From Bacteroidetes bacterium GWF2_43_63 (lineage in GTDB: Bacteria; Bacteroidota; Bacteroidia; Bacteroidales; DTU049): a DNA stretch of 64,000 bases. Where the stretch lies: assembly GCA_001769275.1 (NCBI GenBank), contig MEOQ01000038.1, positions 50,943 through 114,942 on the forward strand. Direction: 5' to 3'. Each line of letters begins with the position of its first letter. Within the stretch, counting starts at the first letter, position 1. Position numbers and translations under genes: made by a program. Positions 53,377 through 62,799 of the stretch are shown here, one piece after another. The notes under the pieces were generated by a model that saw only the letters and a list, made by a program, of their open reading frames with translations, was not told where the DNA came from and did no database searches.

Positions 53377-54543
53377 ATGAAAAAGCTCGTTTTTATTATT
53401 GCCGTTTTTATTTTTGGATTTTCATCCATAGCTCAGAAACCTGAAAAAATTGTTTCTTTTGTGATTGAACCTCACGAATGTGACTGGTATCAGACACAGG
53501 CGGGATTATGGAGAAAAGAAACAATGAAAAATAAAAAGGATGCATCAGCATGGATGTATTATTACCTTGCCACCAGATATGAGCACACGATGTGCGGAGA
53601 GCCACAATATATGCTTGATGAAGAAGACTACAAAGTATTGGGTGATATTTTGAGTGGAATGGCTAAGCATATCCCGCAATCATACGAATACAATTATCTG
53701 ATGTATTACAACTCCGGATGGGGTAATCCGGAAAACAGCAAATACCTGCTGAAAGCATATGAAATAAACCCTGACCGGAGTGAGATTTATCCCGATCTTA
53801 TTGTTTACTTCGAAACAAATGGCAAATATGGAGACAGGGATAAAGTGGTTAAGCACCGACAGGAAATATCACCGGCATCGCCCGGAATGATGGCCTGGAA
53901 CTACAATGCACTGGCGACACTCGAAGAAAATGCAATAGTATTAACCGGCGGAGACAACGACACCTATCAGAAATGGATATTGCAGGTGGTGAACAATATC
54001 CGTCCGGATGTGAGAGTAATCAATACCAGTCTAATTATGATTGAGAGTTACCGAAACCGCTTGTTCAGCGAACTTGGCATTGCTCCGTTTACAATAAAAG
54101 TTGATTCATCAAACTGGCAGAATTTCAATCAGCTTATTGTTGAACATGTCTGCCACAACAGCGGATCTCATCCGGTTTATATTTGCAATTCCGTTCCCGA
54201 GGGACACTATACCTCACTGAAAGACAGCTTGTATCTTGAAGGCCTGGTGTATAAATACAGCCCGGAGCGTTATGACAATATTGCTGTCATCAGAAAAAAC
54301 TTTGAACAGATAATGCTGTTGGATTATATTACTACTCCGCTGTCGGCTGATGTTTCCCAATCTATTGTTGACAATTCCAATCTCAATTATATTCCGGCAT
54401 TTATTCAGTTGTATGATCATTACAGGCTTTGCGGCGAATCGGATGAAGCAGGCAAAATGGCTAAACTTCTGCGTCTCCTTGTATCAAGAGCAGGCAATGA
54501 TGAATATCGGAAATATGTTGAGGATTACCTTAACGAAAAGTAG
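53377..54543 (+). CDS. Secreted TPR-like protein in a sigma-factor operon
   Basis: A 388-residue protein with a signal peptide (MKKLVFIIAVFIFGFSSIA). The middle (AIVLTGGDNDTYQKWILQVV, then NIRPDVRVINTSLI) resembles the C-terminal part of DUF2723 membrane proteins of this phylum, which have a similar GDNDT...RPDVR motif, here without the membrane domain. The rest looks helical and TPR-like. It lies one base before the sigma-factor gene (TAG-C-ATG), so it is the first gene of a three-gene operon and may be its target or sensor; that is inference. Confidence 0.65.
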   Translation: MKKLVFIIAVFIFGFSSIAQKPEKIVSFVIEPHECDWYQTQAGLWRKETMKNKKDASAWMYYYLATRYEHTMCGEPQYMLDEEDYKVLGDILSGMAKHIPQSYEYNYLMYYNSGWGNPENSKYLLKAYEINPDRSEIYPDLIVYFETNGKYGDRDKVVKHRQEISPASPGMMAWNYNALATLEENAIVLTGGDNDTYQKWILQVVNNIRPDVRVINTSLIMIESYRNRLFSELGIAPFTIKVDSSNWQNFNQLIVEHVCHNSGSHPVYICNSVPEGHYTSLKDSLYLEGLVYKYSPERYDNIAVIRKNFEQIMLLDYITTPLSADVSQSIVDNSNLNYIPAFIQLYDHYRLCGESDEAGKMAKLLRLLVSRAGNDEYRKYVEDYLNEK

Positions 54544-54544
54544 C

Positions 54545-55138
54545 ATGCCGCAGGGAAAGACTGGAAAATCAATAATGGCCGGTTCCGGCGATAATCAGCT
54601 GATGATGCTGGTTGCCGGAGCCGACCATGCTGCATTTACGGAGCTTTACAACCGCTGGGCCGGAAGAATCCGGTATTTTTTTCTTCGTTTGTACGGTTAT
54701 AATTATGAAACAGCCGATGACCGCACGCAGGATACTTTCCTGAGAGTTCTTGAAAGTGCCCCGAAGTTTGATCCCAATCAACGCTTTTCCCCCTGGCTTT
54801 ATGCCATTGCTTACAACCTCTATAAAAACGACCTGAGACGCCGCCGGCTGGATATTGAGTTCCGTGAATCAGCGGTTAGGGAAGCGGATGCAGTTATGCC
54901 GGTTGCCGAACGAAAGACGGAGATACATTCTTCGGCAAAACTAATCAACAAATATCTCGACAGGCTGGATCCGGAAGTGAAGACCATTTTTATTCTGCGT
55001 CATGCCGGGGACCTTTCTGTTCCTGAAATCGCGCGTGCAACCGGATGTCCGGAAGGAACGGTTAAGTCACGATTGTTTTATGCCATGAAAAAAATAACGG
55101 AAAATCTGCAACCACACACTATAAACGATTGGTTATGA
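54545..55138 (+). CDS. ECF-type RNA polymerase sigma factor
   Basis: About 197 residues from MPQGKTGKSI; an internal ATG at 54575 is an alternative. Region 2 (AAFTELYNRWAGRIRYFFLR to TQDTFLRVLE) and region 4 (LDRLDPEVKTIFILRHAGDL, EGTVKSRLFYAMKKI) are clear. Such factors direct polymerase to stress or envelope-response promoters. The stop overlaps the next gene as ATGA, and that gene looks like an anti-sigma factor. Confidence 0.9.
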   Translation: MPQGKTGKSIMAGSGDNQLMMLVAGADHAAFTELYNRWAGRIRYFFLRLYGYNYETADDRTQDTFLRVLESAPKFDPNQRFSPWLYAIAYNLYKNDLRRRRLDIEFRESAVREADAVMPVAERKTEIHSSAKLINKYLDRLDPEVKTIFILRHAGDLSVPEIARATGCPEGTVKSRLFYAMKKITENLQPHTINDWL

Positions 55139-55752
55139 AAAGCTTTGATATGTTTGAGAATTTTGAAAGTCTACTGATTAGCAAAGATTATGATCAGTTG
55201 AATGAAGAAGAGAAAACTTTTGTTCATTCGTTTTGTGATGGTTCGGAAGAGTATTTTACGATGAAGCAGGTCCTGTTGCAAAGCCATTCTTTTGCGGATG
55301 AAAGCGAGACCATTACTCCGCCACCTGGTGGAGCCGATCAGGTGTTCGATCGCTTTTTATTGCGAAAAAAAACAGGAAAACGGGTTGCTTTTTACAATCG
55401 CAAAACATCGGTATTGTGGGTCGCAGGACTGGCCGCAGCTCTTATTTTTTCGTGGTTGATCCGGTTTCCGGTATATGAGCATAAAGCCGATCCGATGTTC
55501 ATTCCTGATATCACTCCACGTTTTATAACCGAGGTAAAAACCGACACGGTGATAAAAGAAGTTCCGGTTTACATTCAACCTGAAACCCCGACGGGCACTC
55601 ATTTACCGGAGTCGTCAAACGAAGTTGTGTCTTATGGCGGAATGGTTTATGTGCAACCGGTCAGCTCGGTGGGCGAAAACAAGGAACAACGTCAGGGTAC
55701 CAATGCGAGTGAAATGGGCGATCTGGCAAAACTTGCGGTGACGATGAATTGA
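55135..55752 (+). CDS. Single-pass membrane protein, probable anti-sigma factor
   Basis: About 205 residues from MKSFDMFENF. The cytoplasmic part has LNEEEKTFVHSFCDGSEEYF, followed by one membrane helix (VLWVAGLAAALIFSWLIRF, about 95-113) and a periplasmic tail rich in proline and threonine. The layout and ATGA coupling to the sigma gene suggest a membrane anti-sigma factor, although no zinc-binding HxxxCxxC motif is seen. Function inferred from context. Confidence 0.65.
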   Translation: MKSFDMFENFESLLISKDYDQLNEEEKTFVHSFCDGSEEYFTMKQVLLQSHSFADESETITPPPGGADQVFDRFLLRKKTGKRVAFYNRKTSVLWVAGLAAALIFSWLIRFPVYEHKADPMFIPDITPRFITEVKTDTVIKEVPVYIQPETPTGTHLPESSNEVVSYGGMVYVQPVSSVGENKEQRQGTNASEMGDLAKLAVTMN

Positions 55753-55791
55753 AATATCAAAAATAAAATTTGTAAATCCACATTGGGTTGT

Positions 55792-56466
55792 TTACAAAAC
55801 AACGATTCCACCCACATCCAAAGGCTCTTCATTGCCAATAAAAATCAGCTCTTTATTCTGACTGGCACACATGGTTGAAAGTATTGCTGCGTAGGAGCTG
55901 CCGCGCGAACCAGTGTACAGCACTTTGTTTTCGAATTGTCCGATGGTGCCTCCAATAAATCCGTTGGAAGCTCCTGATAGTTTTATTTGTGCGGGCTTTA
56001 CAAAACGAACAACTTTCTCACGACTCGCCAACTCTTTTTCAATTCCTGCATCGGATGTTATAAACTCGCTTCCAATGCGGGCCAGATTGCAGGCGATATA
56101 ACCCTGTTTAACTTCAATAATTTCTTTCGATTTCAGCTGCGACATTATCGACTCATCGGTGTACTTGCTCACGACGGCAATTTCATCATCGCAAAAAATA
56201 TTGTAAAATGCTGTGTCGGGGTAACGAAACCCAACTTTTTGAATTCCGGATTCGAAGGGAATTTGCATTTCATTAAACAGATCAATAATATCCGATGGTG
56301 CATTGGGAGCCAGAATCCACTGACCATGAATGTTGGCAATAAAAATATCCGGATGACCACTTATGGCAGGATAGACCATACTACCTGCATCGAAAAATGT
56401 GATTTCGCCGTATATATCGAGACGCTCTGCAATTTTAGACGCTCTGTAATCAAGAATAAAATGCAT
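55792..56466 (-). CDS. DUF6873-like protein (GME-fold)
   Basis: A protein of about 224 residues from MHFILDYRASKIAERL at ATG 56464-56466; a longer frame to 56541 is not supported. It matches what I recall of DUF6873, a small family with a guanidine-modifying-enzyme-like fold. Conserved-looking segments are VKQGYIACNLARIGSEFIT, TSDAGIEKEL and SGASNGFIGGTIGQF. The start lies 17 bp inside the end of the radical SAM gene, so the two are coupled. Function unknown. Confidence 0.65.
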   Translation of the reverse strand: MHFILDYRASKIAERLDIYGEITFFDAGSMVYPAISGHPDIFIANIHGQWILAPNAPSDIIDLFNEMQIPFESGIQKVGFRYPDTAFYNIFCDDEIAVVSKYTDESIMSQLKSKEIIEVKQGYIACNLARIGSEFITSDAGIEKELASREKVVRFVKPAQIKLSGASNGFIGGTIGQFENKVLYTGSRGSSYAAILSTMCASQNKELIFIGNEEPLDVGGIVVL

Positions 56467-57451
56467 GAAAATCTCCTTTTTTAATGTTTGAATCGGAACG
56501 AAAATACAATAAAAATCCTTTTTGTCTGAAATAATTAGCATTGCATCGTTTGGGGCCCAGAGCAGAGTTTATGTCAGACGGGTGAATAGTGAATCCTGAA
56601 ATGACTGAGTCCTGATGCAGCGTTTTTTCGAATTTGCGTTGCCATATGCGAGCTTGGACATGCTGTCGGAATGCGGGAATCCATGGACCGGCGAGCAGTG
56701 ACCCATTGTAAAGAAATTCCGAAGGGTGCAACCCAATTTTATAAATTTGAACTCCGGCTTCCAGAAAGAGTTCCAGCACATCGGCCGATTGTTCAATGGC
56801 TTCTTCGATGGTGAGCGGAATGTATTCGTTGTTGTTGTAAAGCTGCTCCAGATCTGTGTCGCGGAAGACGAGCAGGGGATAAATCCTTGTTCCTTTTGCT
56901 CCGCAGCGAATAATTTCTTTAGCAGTGAAAACCGCTTTGTCGCGTGTGTCGCCGGGCAATCCGATCATCATCTGCATACCAAGGGTGAAGCCATGCGCAT
57001 TGATTTTTGCCGCTGCTTCATAAACAACCGAGGCGGTGTAACCGCGTCCGGAAAGTCTCAAAACTTCGTCGTCGAGCGATTGAACACCAAGCTCAATAAT
57101 GCTTACTCTGTAACGTTTCAGTAATGAAATAATGTCATCGGTAATGGCGTCAGGCCTTGTGCTTATGCGAATATTGCGGATAGAATCATTGTTGAGATAA
57201 GGTTGAACAATTTTCAGATATTGCTCTTGCAAATCGGCTGACAGCGCCGTAAATGATCCTCCGAAAAACGCCAGTTCAGTAGTGATATCACGACCGATTA
57301 ATGTTGAAAGATGTTGTTCAATAATGCTTTTCACTTCCTCTGCATCCGGCACCGAATGCTGCCCACTGATGTGTTTCTGATTGCAGAAAACACATTGCTT
57401 CGGACATCCGAGTTCCGGCAAAAATATGGGGATGATGGAATGATGTTTCAT
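56450..57451 (-). CDS. Radical SAM protein (Elp3-like)
   Basis: A 333-residue radical SAM enzyme. The 4Fe-4S motif CxxxCxxC appears as CPKQCVFCNQ near residue 16, followed by ELAFFGGSFTAL, IRISTRPDAITDDII and VIELGVQSLDDEVLRLSGRG, the order seen in Elp3/oxygen-independent coproporphyrinogen-oxidase-like proteins. TLGMQMMIGLPGDT is also typical. The GNAT domain of true Elp3 is absent. Substrate unknown; it is coupled to the DUF6873-like gene. Confidence 0.85.
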   Translation of the reverse strand: MKHHSIIPIFLPELGCPKQCVFCNQKHISGQHSVPDAEEVKSIIEQHLSTLIGRDITTELAFFGGSFTALSADLQEQYLKIVQPYLNNDSIRNIRISTRPDAITDDIISLLKRYRVSIIELGVQSLDDEVLRLSGRGYTASVVYEAAAKINAHGFTLGMQMMIGLPGDTRDKAVFTAKEIIRCGAKGTRIYPLLVFRDTDLEQLYNNNEYIPLTIEEAIEQSADVLELFLEAGVQIYKIGLHPSEFLYNGSLLAGPWIPAFRQHVQARIWQRKFEKTLHQDSVISGFTIHPSDINSALGPKRCNANYFRQKGFLLYFRSDSNIKKGDFHAFYS

Positions 57452-57456
57452 AATCT

Positions 57457-57750
57457 AATCAAGAACACTGAACAAGGAACATGGAAGGAAGAAATAGAGG
57501 CAGAAGTATATGAAGAGTCTTTAGACTTTATGAACTTATGGTGAACACTGAACACCGAATTTGAAATATTCAGAAACTGCGTAATTCCTTGTTCGATGTT
57601 CATGACTCTGTATTTACTTCATCATTCTCACTTCCTTGTTCCTTGTTCATGATTCTGTTATTACTTCGTCATTTTTACTTCCTTGTTCAGTGTTCAAAAA
57701 CCGGTATTTCCTTCGTCCTTCTACTTCCTTGTTCAGTGTTTATGATTCTA
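57457..57750. repeat. Low-complexity repeat cluster between radical SAM and VWA genes
   Basis: Repeated words of the type CTTCCTTGTTCNNTGTTC occur about five times between 57585 and 57745, with irregular spacing. The reverse complement appears at the left edge (GAACACTGAACAAGGAACAT at 57464 onward). It can form imperfect stem-loops. No gene seen. Confidence 0.6.
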
Positions 57751-59829
57751 GTAATATCCTTCCCGTTTTCGAATAACCCATTCCGCTGAAACAAGCGCCA
57801 GGATGATGAACAGAATCCACTTCCATTCAAGCAGATCGATGTATTTGTTTTCGCGGTAATAGGTGGATTGAATCAGATTATTTTTCTCAAGAAAAACGGA
57901 AATATCATTGAGCTTTTCGGGACTAACCATGATACCGCCGGTTTGCTGAGCAATGAGTCTCAAAACATTGAAATCGGCGCGGGTGCTGGCCAGTTCAGGG
58001 TTGTAGCTGTCAACTGTAATCCGGCCGCTTTGAGTGTAGGGATATTGTTTGCTTTTTACCTGTGCAGTAAATGAGTACTCGCCGGGTCGCATGCGGCCAC
58101 AATTGAGCGAATATCCGGAGCCATCAGGCAAGAAAGAGCAAGCATAATTTTTTCCGGTCGAGTCGCGCAGAATCAGATCTATGGGCTCGCTGTTGACGAG
58201 TTCGAAATTCTGATTGAACAACTCGGCATTGAAAGTTATTGCTTCAGTTTCGGAATGTGTTGGTTCGTATATCACACGAAACCGGCTCCGGTCGCTGTTT
58301 TGACAAAGGAACTGAGCAATACGCGACATGAAAGAATCGAATAATTCGTGCGAATTATTTCTTTGGAAATCGTATATTTTCCAGCGCCAGACGCCTTCTC
58401 CAAGCAGGAATGCCCATCGCTGTCCTTCGACCTGACTCATGCAAAGCAGTGGCTGAGACGAAATAACATTTCCGATGCGCTGATAAATGAGAACATCGGT
58501 GCCAGCTGAAATACTGTAGTCACCGAATGCCGCGCTGAGTGGTGGCATGGCTTTTACAAAATCTGCTTCCTGTTGCGGAACAGAAAACAAGGAGAAGTTT
58601 TCATTAAGTACGCCAAGAACTTCGTTGGGGGCAGCACTGCGCACACGTACGGTAACACCGGCATTCAGTGCATTCAGTGAAGCATAGTTCGTGTTGGCTC
58701 CGGTGATCATCCACACAGGAATTCGTGCGGCTTTCGCTTTTTCAATCAACGCGCTGTTGCGTGTACTTGCTGCAGGAATCTGATGCAGAATCAGTAAATC
58801 ATAATCTGTAATATCGCCTGCATTTGCTTCGCCGGTAACTGCTTTTACCGAATAATTCAGATTCGATTCCAGCGACGTGCGGATGGCTCTGATATCGGGA
58901 TGTGGTGCTGATGCGACGATAAGCACTTTCTTCACATCATCAGCTACATTGAAATAAAAAACACGCGTATTGTTGGCCGTGTTTTTCTCACCTATTAATA
59001 CGGAAACTGACACAACAATTTTGTTCAGCCCTTTTTTGTCAGCAAAGCCGCGGATATTGAAAACACGCGAAAACTGGTTGCCCTGAATATCTGAATTGTG
59101 ATTGTAAATTTCTTTGTCATTGTGCGTGACCTTCACTTGAATGCTTTGCCCTGTAGCTTGCTGAGCAGTTACCGAGAATTCAACCGGAAAGTAATTGTTG
59201 TAAATCACATCACGATTTCCGGTCAGTGATGTAATCGCCGCATCGGTATGGGTGCTGGTATCGCCAACAGCAACTGTGAAAACAGGTGTCTGAATCTGTT
59301 CTGCAGCGGTCAATGGATTAGATCCGGTATTGTAAATTCCATCGCTGATGAGCACAATTCCCGCTACGTTTTTATTGATATAACGGCTGCGAATTTCATT
59401 GAACACATTTCCAATATCGGTCAGATTGCCGCTGTAATCCGCATTTGGTCCGGCAAGTAATGAATCGCTGAAATGATAGCGTGCAATTTCAAGTTCATCT
59501 TGCAATCCATTGAGCCATTGGTCAACAATTTCCGGGAGTTTGTTTTTTACAAAATCAGAATCTGCCGATGCTGTCATCGATTTTGAATTGTCGCTGGCAA
59601 CTATCAGCACAGGGTTGTTGGTGATTTTTACATTCAGCCGTATGAGTGGTTCCAGCAGAAAAAAAGCGAGCAGTGAAACGACAATGAAGCGCAGAATAAA
59701 CAGAACAGATCTGATTCCCGGGCGCCATTTATTCGACTTTTTGCCAGTGTATAGTACTGCTGCGTATGCAGCACCCAGCGCTATACACAGGACGATCAGC
59801 CATAGCGAATATCCGGAAATCAGGCCCAT
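57748..59829 (-). CDS. VWA-domain membrane protein
   Basis: A 693-residue protein with two N-terminal membrane helices (LWLIVLCIALGAAYAAVLYT and SVLFILRFIVVSLLAFFLLE), a von Willebrand A domain with the metal-site DNSKSM near residue 80, a long beta-rich periplasmic region and one C-terminal helix (WILFIILALVSAEWVI). Bacteroidota have many such proteins related to the BatA/B group. It is presumed to act at the envelope. It is 6 bp from the fabG stop on the same strand. Confidence 0.8.
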   Translation of the reverse strand: MGLISGYSLWLIVLCIALGAAYAAVLYTGKKSNKWRPGIRSVLFILRFIVVSLLAFFLLEPLIRLNVKITNNPVLIVASDNSKSMTASADSDFVKNKLPEIVDQWLNGLQDELEIARYHFSDSLLAGPNADYSGNLTDIGNVFNEIRSRYINKNVAGIVLISDGIYNTGSNPLTAAEQIQTPVFTVAVGDTSTHTDAAITSLTGNRDVIYNNYFPVEFSVTAQQATGQSIQVKVTHNDKEIYNHNSDIQGNQFSRVFNIRGFADKKGLNKIVVSVSVLIGEKNTANNTRVFYFNVADDVKKVLIVASAPHPDIRAIRTSLESNLNYSVKAVTGEANAGDITDYDLLILHQIPAASTRNSALIEKAKAARIPVWMITGANTNYASLNALNAGVTVRVRSAAPNEVLGVLNENFSLFSVPQQEADFVKAMPPLSAAFGDYSISAGTDVLIYQRIGNVISSQPLLCMSQVEGQRWAFLLGEGVWRWKIYDFQRNNSHELFDSFMSRIAQFLCQNSDRSRFRVIYEPTHSETEAITFNAELFNQNFELVNSEPIDLILRDSTGKNYACSFLPDGSGYSLNCGRMRPGEYSFTAQVKSKQYPYTQSGRITVDSYNPELASTRADFNVLRLIAQQTGGIMVSPEKLNDISVFLEKNNLIQSTYYRENKYIDLLEWKWILFIILALVSAEWVIRKREGYY

Positions 59830-59835
59830 AATAAA

Positions 59836-60582
59836 TTACTGTTGCATAGCACCACAAACGCTGATGACCTGACCAGAAACATAGTCTGCGAGATCAGAGC
59901 CAAGGAATACAGCTACATTGGCGACATCTTTTGTTGTTCCGATTCTTTTCAAAGGAATATCATTGATCCACTTGTTGCGGATATCATCCGGCAATTTTGC
60001 GGTCATTTCAGTTTCGATAAATCCAGGTGCGATGGCATTGCAATGTATGTTGCGTGAACCAAGTTCCTGTGCAATGCTTTTGGTGAAACCAATGATACCG
60101 GCTTTTGACGCGGCGTAGTTGCCCTGACCGGCATTGCCTTCGATTCCAACAACAGAGCTCATGTTGACAATAGAGCCAAAACGCTGTTTCAGCATGACTT
60201 TCTGAATGGCTTTGGTCATATTGAACACAGATTTCAGATTGACGGTAAGCACCAGATCCCAGTCCTGTTCAGTCATTCGCATCAGAAGGTTATCGCGGGT
60301 AATTCCGGCATTGTTCACCAGAATATCAATCACCGGAAATTCAGCACTTACATCGGCGATTAGTTTTTCGCAATCGGCAAAGATGGAAGCGTTGCTTGCG
60401 TACGCCCTGGCTTTGACACCCAGTTTTTCAAGTTCTTCAACAAACTGCTGTGTTTCTTCAGTCACAGTCAGGTCGGTTATAATTACATTTGCACCGTTTT
60501 CGGCATAGGTTTGCGCAATGGTTTTTCCGATTCCTCTTGCAGCACCTGTGATGATGGCGGTTTTGCCTTCCAGAAGTTTCAT
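59836..60582 (-). CDS. fabG: 3-oxoacyl-[ACP] reductase FabG
   Basis: A short-chain dehydrogenase of about 248 residues from MKLLEGKTAIITGAARGIGK; the longer frame to 60684 starts in the upstream repeats. TGAARGIG binds NADPH, VNNAGITRDNLLMRM is the family motif, and the catalytic Ser (VNMSSVVG) and YxxxK (YAASK) are present. The closing VSGQVISVCGAMQQ is near the FabG consensus VSGxxxxVDGG. It reduces beta-ketoacyl-ACP in fatty-acid synthesis. It lies directly before the VWA gene. Confidence 0.92.
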   Translation of the reverse strand: MKLLEGKTAIITGAARGIGKTIAQTYAENGANVIITDLTVTEETQQFVEELEKLGVKARAYASNASIFADCEKLIADVSAEFPVIDILVNNAGITRDNLLMRMTEQDWDLVLTVNLKSVFNMTKAIQKVMLKQRFGSIVNMSSVVGIEGNAGQGNYAASKAGIIGFTKSIAQELGSRNIHCNAIAPGFIETEMTAKLPDDIRNKWINDIPLKRIGTTKDVANVAVFLGSDLADYVSGQVISVCGAMQQ

Positions 60583-61124
60583 CTTTCTTTTGGTTTTGAT
60601 TTGAGGTTGCAAAAGTACGATTAAATGTGCTAATATGCTAATGTGTTGATGCACAATGCATAGCGCGCAACGCACAATGCTCAACGCTTGTCAGAACACC
60701 CAACATTCTGGCGTCCACCCGACACTGCTTTAAGCAAGAGAGTGGTCCCGGAATCGTTGGGTACCCTGACAGGCTCAGAACAGCTCTTTTCACTTTTATC
60801 TTTTTACTATTATCTTTTGCCTTTTTGCTCTCGCTCTGAATTTCTCCAACCTCTCTGCGTCGCTGACTGTGTCACCACGTGAAACGTGGCAAGCTGTTTT
60901 ACGTGAAAGCGACCTGAGTGCGTTGGAGAATAACAATGCAGCGCAATCTGCGTGACAAACTCCCGCCCTACATTAAGTCGTGTTTAAGAGCGGTCCCGGA
61001 ATTCCGCCGGTAGGCAGTCTAGCTGTATGGTGTAAGTTGTAGCCGGTCGGACGAAAAATTGTTTCCCCAAGTGTTCGCTTAATTAAATAATTTGTCATAT
61101 TATTGCAGGAATAAATTCATTAAG
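60583..61124. other. Long intergenic region with degenerate repeats
   Basis: No gene seen. Contains words like GTGCTAATATGCTAATGTG and GCACAATGCATAGCGCGCAA, a T-rich stretch (TTTTCACTTTTATCTTTTTA) and two copies of AG(T/C)GGTCCCGGAAT around 60740 and 60988. Looks like eroded mobile or repeat sequence. Confidence 0.5.
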
Positions 61125-61217
61125 ATGATAATTTTCAAAATTGAAGAACTTACCCTCTATATGCTCGAACTGAAAAAAGAGAATGTGGAGTTGAGGAAGA
61201 TGATTGATGAGAAATGA
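61125..61217 (+). pseudogene. Short frame like the C-terminal coiled tail of a tail-fibre-domain protein
   Basis: The 30-residue frame reads MIIFKIEELTLYMLELKKEN and then VELRKMIDEK. This pattern is common at the extreme C-terminus of S74/tail-fibre-domain proteins in Bacteroidota. The rest of such a gene is absent. Could be a relic or, less likely, a real microprotein. Confidence 0.35.
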
Positions 61218-61247
61218 TTGGAATTGAGAACTATTAATTGAGAAACT

Positions 61248-61784
61248 ATGAAAACAAAATCAATAAAAAATATTTTCACTCTCGCTCTCATTCTTTTCAT
61301 TGCTTTTGGTTGTGGCAGATACGAGGATGGGCCGTGTATTAGTTTCAGAAGCGTGCTTGATAGAATTGAAGGAGAGTACGAAGTAGTTTATTTGTCGAAA
61401 AATGATATTGACATTACCCAAAACTGGAAAGACAGTTGCGATTGGCATTTTTATTTTGATGATAATGAAAACACTCCCCAAAAAGAACAAATGCTTGATT
61501 TTGGTGGAAAATGCTATATAGATGATTCTTTAGTTCAAATAATTGGCGAGGATATGTATACTTTTGATAATAACAAGAAGGAACTGTACTTAGGCCTGTT
61601 TGGCTATTACGTTTTTGGTATTAATAGTTATCAGTCTGATTCCATTGGGATGAATCCTTTTATAACAGGTTCCGCAAGATTTTTTGACATCATAAAACTT
61701 ACTCCAACTGATCTTTGGCTTAAGAAAGTGGAAACAAATGGTGATGAATACATCGTTAAGCTTAAACAAATTTCTGAATTATGA
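61248..61784 (+). CDS. Lipoprotein of unknown function
   Basis: A 178-residue protein with a lipoprotein signal (TLALILFIAFGC as lipobox) and no recognised domain. Several tryptophans and paired aspartates lie in the first half (DSCDWHFYFDDNEN). It might be a lipocalin-like surface protein, but no motif confirms this. Probably outer-membrane or surface anchored. Confidence 0.65.
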   Translation: MKTKSIKNIFTLALILFIAFGCGRYEDGPCISFRSVLDRIEGEYEVVYLSKNDIDITQNWKDSCDWHFYFDDNENTPQKEQMLDFGGKCYIDDSLVQIIGEDMYTFDNNKKELYLGLFGYYVFGINSYQSDSIGMNPFITGSARFFDIIKLTPTDLWLKKVETNGDEYIVKLKQISEL

Positions 61785-61866
61785 AACAGATATGTATGTC
61801 TTAAATAAAGTCTAATGTTGCAATAAAAGTTGCATTAATTCAACAGGATGATAAAACCAACTATTT

Positions 61867-62529
61867 ATGAAGAAGCTTTTGATTAAATCAATATTTATAT
61901 TGCTGGCCATTGGCTTGCTATTTTCGTGTCAGATTGAGAAGCGGCAGTATGTGAAGGGGTTCTTCGTAAGTAATCCGGCATCGGAGCATAGCTCCCGAAG
62001 TGAAAGCAATCAACTTACCGATACTTTTATTGACAATGTAGATACAGTGCAGGGTGCTGATGTTGCAAAAACACAACTGGAAAAAATTTCAGCACCGGAT
62101 CAGACAAATGATTCTTTGCAGACAGAAAACTTCTCAAAGGAAACAGTGTTTACTAAGAGCATTTCAAATATTGAGTCAGGATTATCGACTGCATTCAAAC
62201 ATTTATTACTCAGAAAAACTTCATTACTTACATCTATTCCGGCTACTTTTGGTGCAAGAAAGTTGCATCCATTGGCAATATGGGCTTTTGTCATGATAGC
62301 AACGGGTTTTCTTGCATTAATACTTGGTGTTTATTTTGAAGCTGGTGCTTTAGCATTTGTATTTTTAGGTCTATTAATAGCTGCTTGGGTCTTCTTGCTT
62401 ATGGCAATAATAAAAACAAAAGAAAATCCGCAGCAGTGGAATGGGTTAATTATTGAGAATTTTATTCTTGTCATGTTGTCTCTTGTTGTTTTTAGTTTTG
62501 TGCTGGGAATGGCATTATTAACTTTATAA
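61867..62529 (+). CDS. Lipoprotein with C-terminal membrane helices, unknown function
   Basis: A 220-residue protein. The N-terminus has a lipobox (LLFSC) followed by QIEKRQYVKGFFVS, a motif I have seen in small Bacteroidota lipoproteins. A hydrophilic region of about 85 residues follows, then three hydrophobic helices (AIWAFVMIATGFLALILGVY, ALAFVFLGLLIAAWVFLLMA, NFILVMLSLVVFSFVLGMAL). Lipoproteins with membrane helices are unusual, so the cysteine may not be lipidated. Function unknown. Confidence 0.6.
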   Translation: MKKLLIKSIFILLAIGLLFSCQIEKRQYVKGFFVSNPASEHSSRSESNQLTDTFIDNVDTVQGADVAKTQLEKISAPDQTNDSLQTENFSKETVFTKSISNIESGLSTAFKHLLLRKTSLLTSIPATFGARKLHPLAIWAFVMIATGFLALILGVYFEAGALAFVFLGLLIAAWVFLLMAIIKTKENPQQWNGLIIENFILVMLSLVVFSFVLGMALLTL

Positions 62530-62700
62530 ATAAAAATAAATCTTAAAGCACAAGTTTTACTTGCTTTTCTATTGACCTCGCAATTCGGATCATCTCAAGA
62601 ACTATTTAATCAAGAGGCTGAAAGATACTGGTATTACAGGGATCGCTTGAAGTATTTTGATATGCCAGGAACAGAGCCTGGACAAAGTTTTTTACTTTTG
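62530..62700 (+). pseudogene. Truncated N-terminus of a secreted protein
   Basis: Without an ATG, the frame reads KINLKAQVLLAFLLTSQFGS (signal-peptide-like) and then SQELFNQEAERYWYYRDRLK. The RYWYYRDRL motif is typical just after the signal peptide of a group of Bacteroidota secreted proteins. After GTEPGQS the frame runs into a T-rich low-complexity stretch. Both the start codon and the body of the gene are missing. Confidence 0.55.
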
Positions 62701-62799
62701 TCTTTTTGTATTCGCTCAATTACACGCTTCCGGCTTTCCAGAGTCGCGAATTATCCGAAAGAGTCGGTGAGAAATAGCGCTCAGAGCCAGTTCGGCGCA

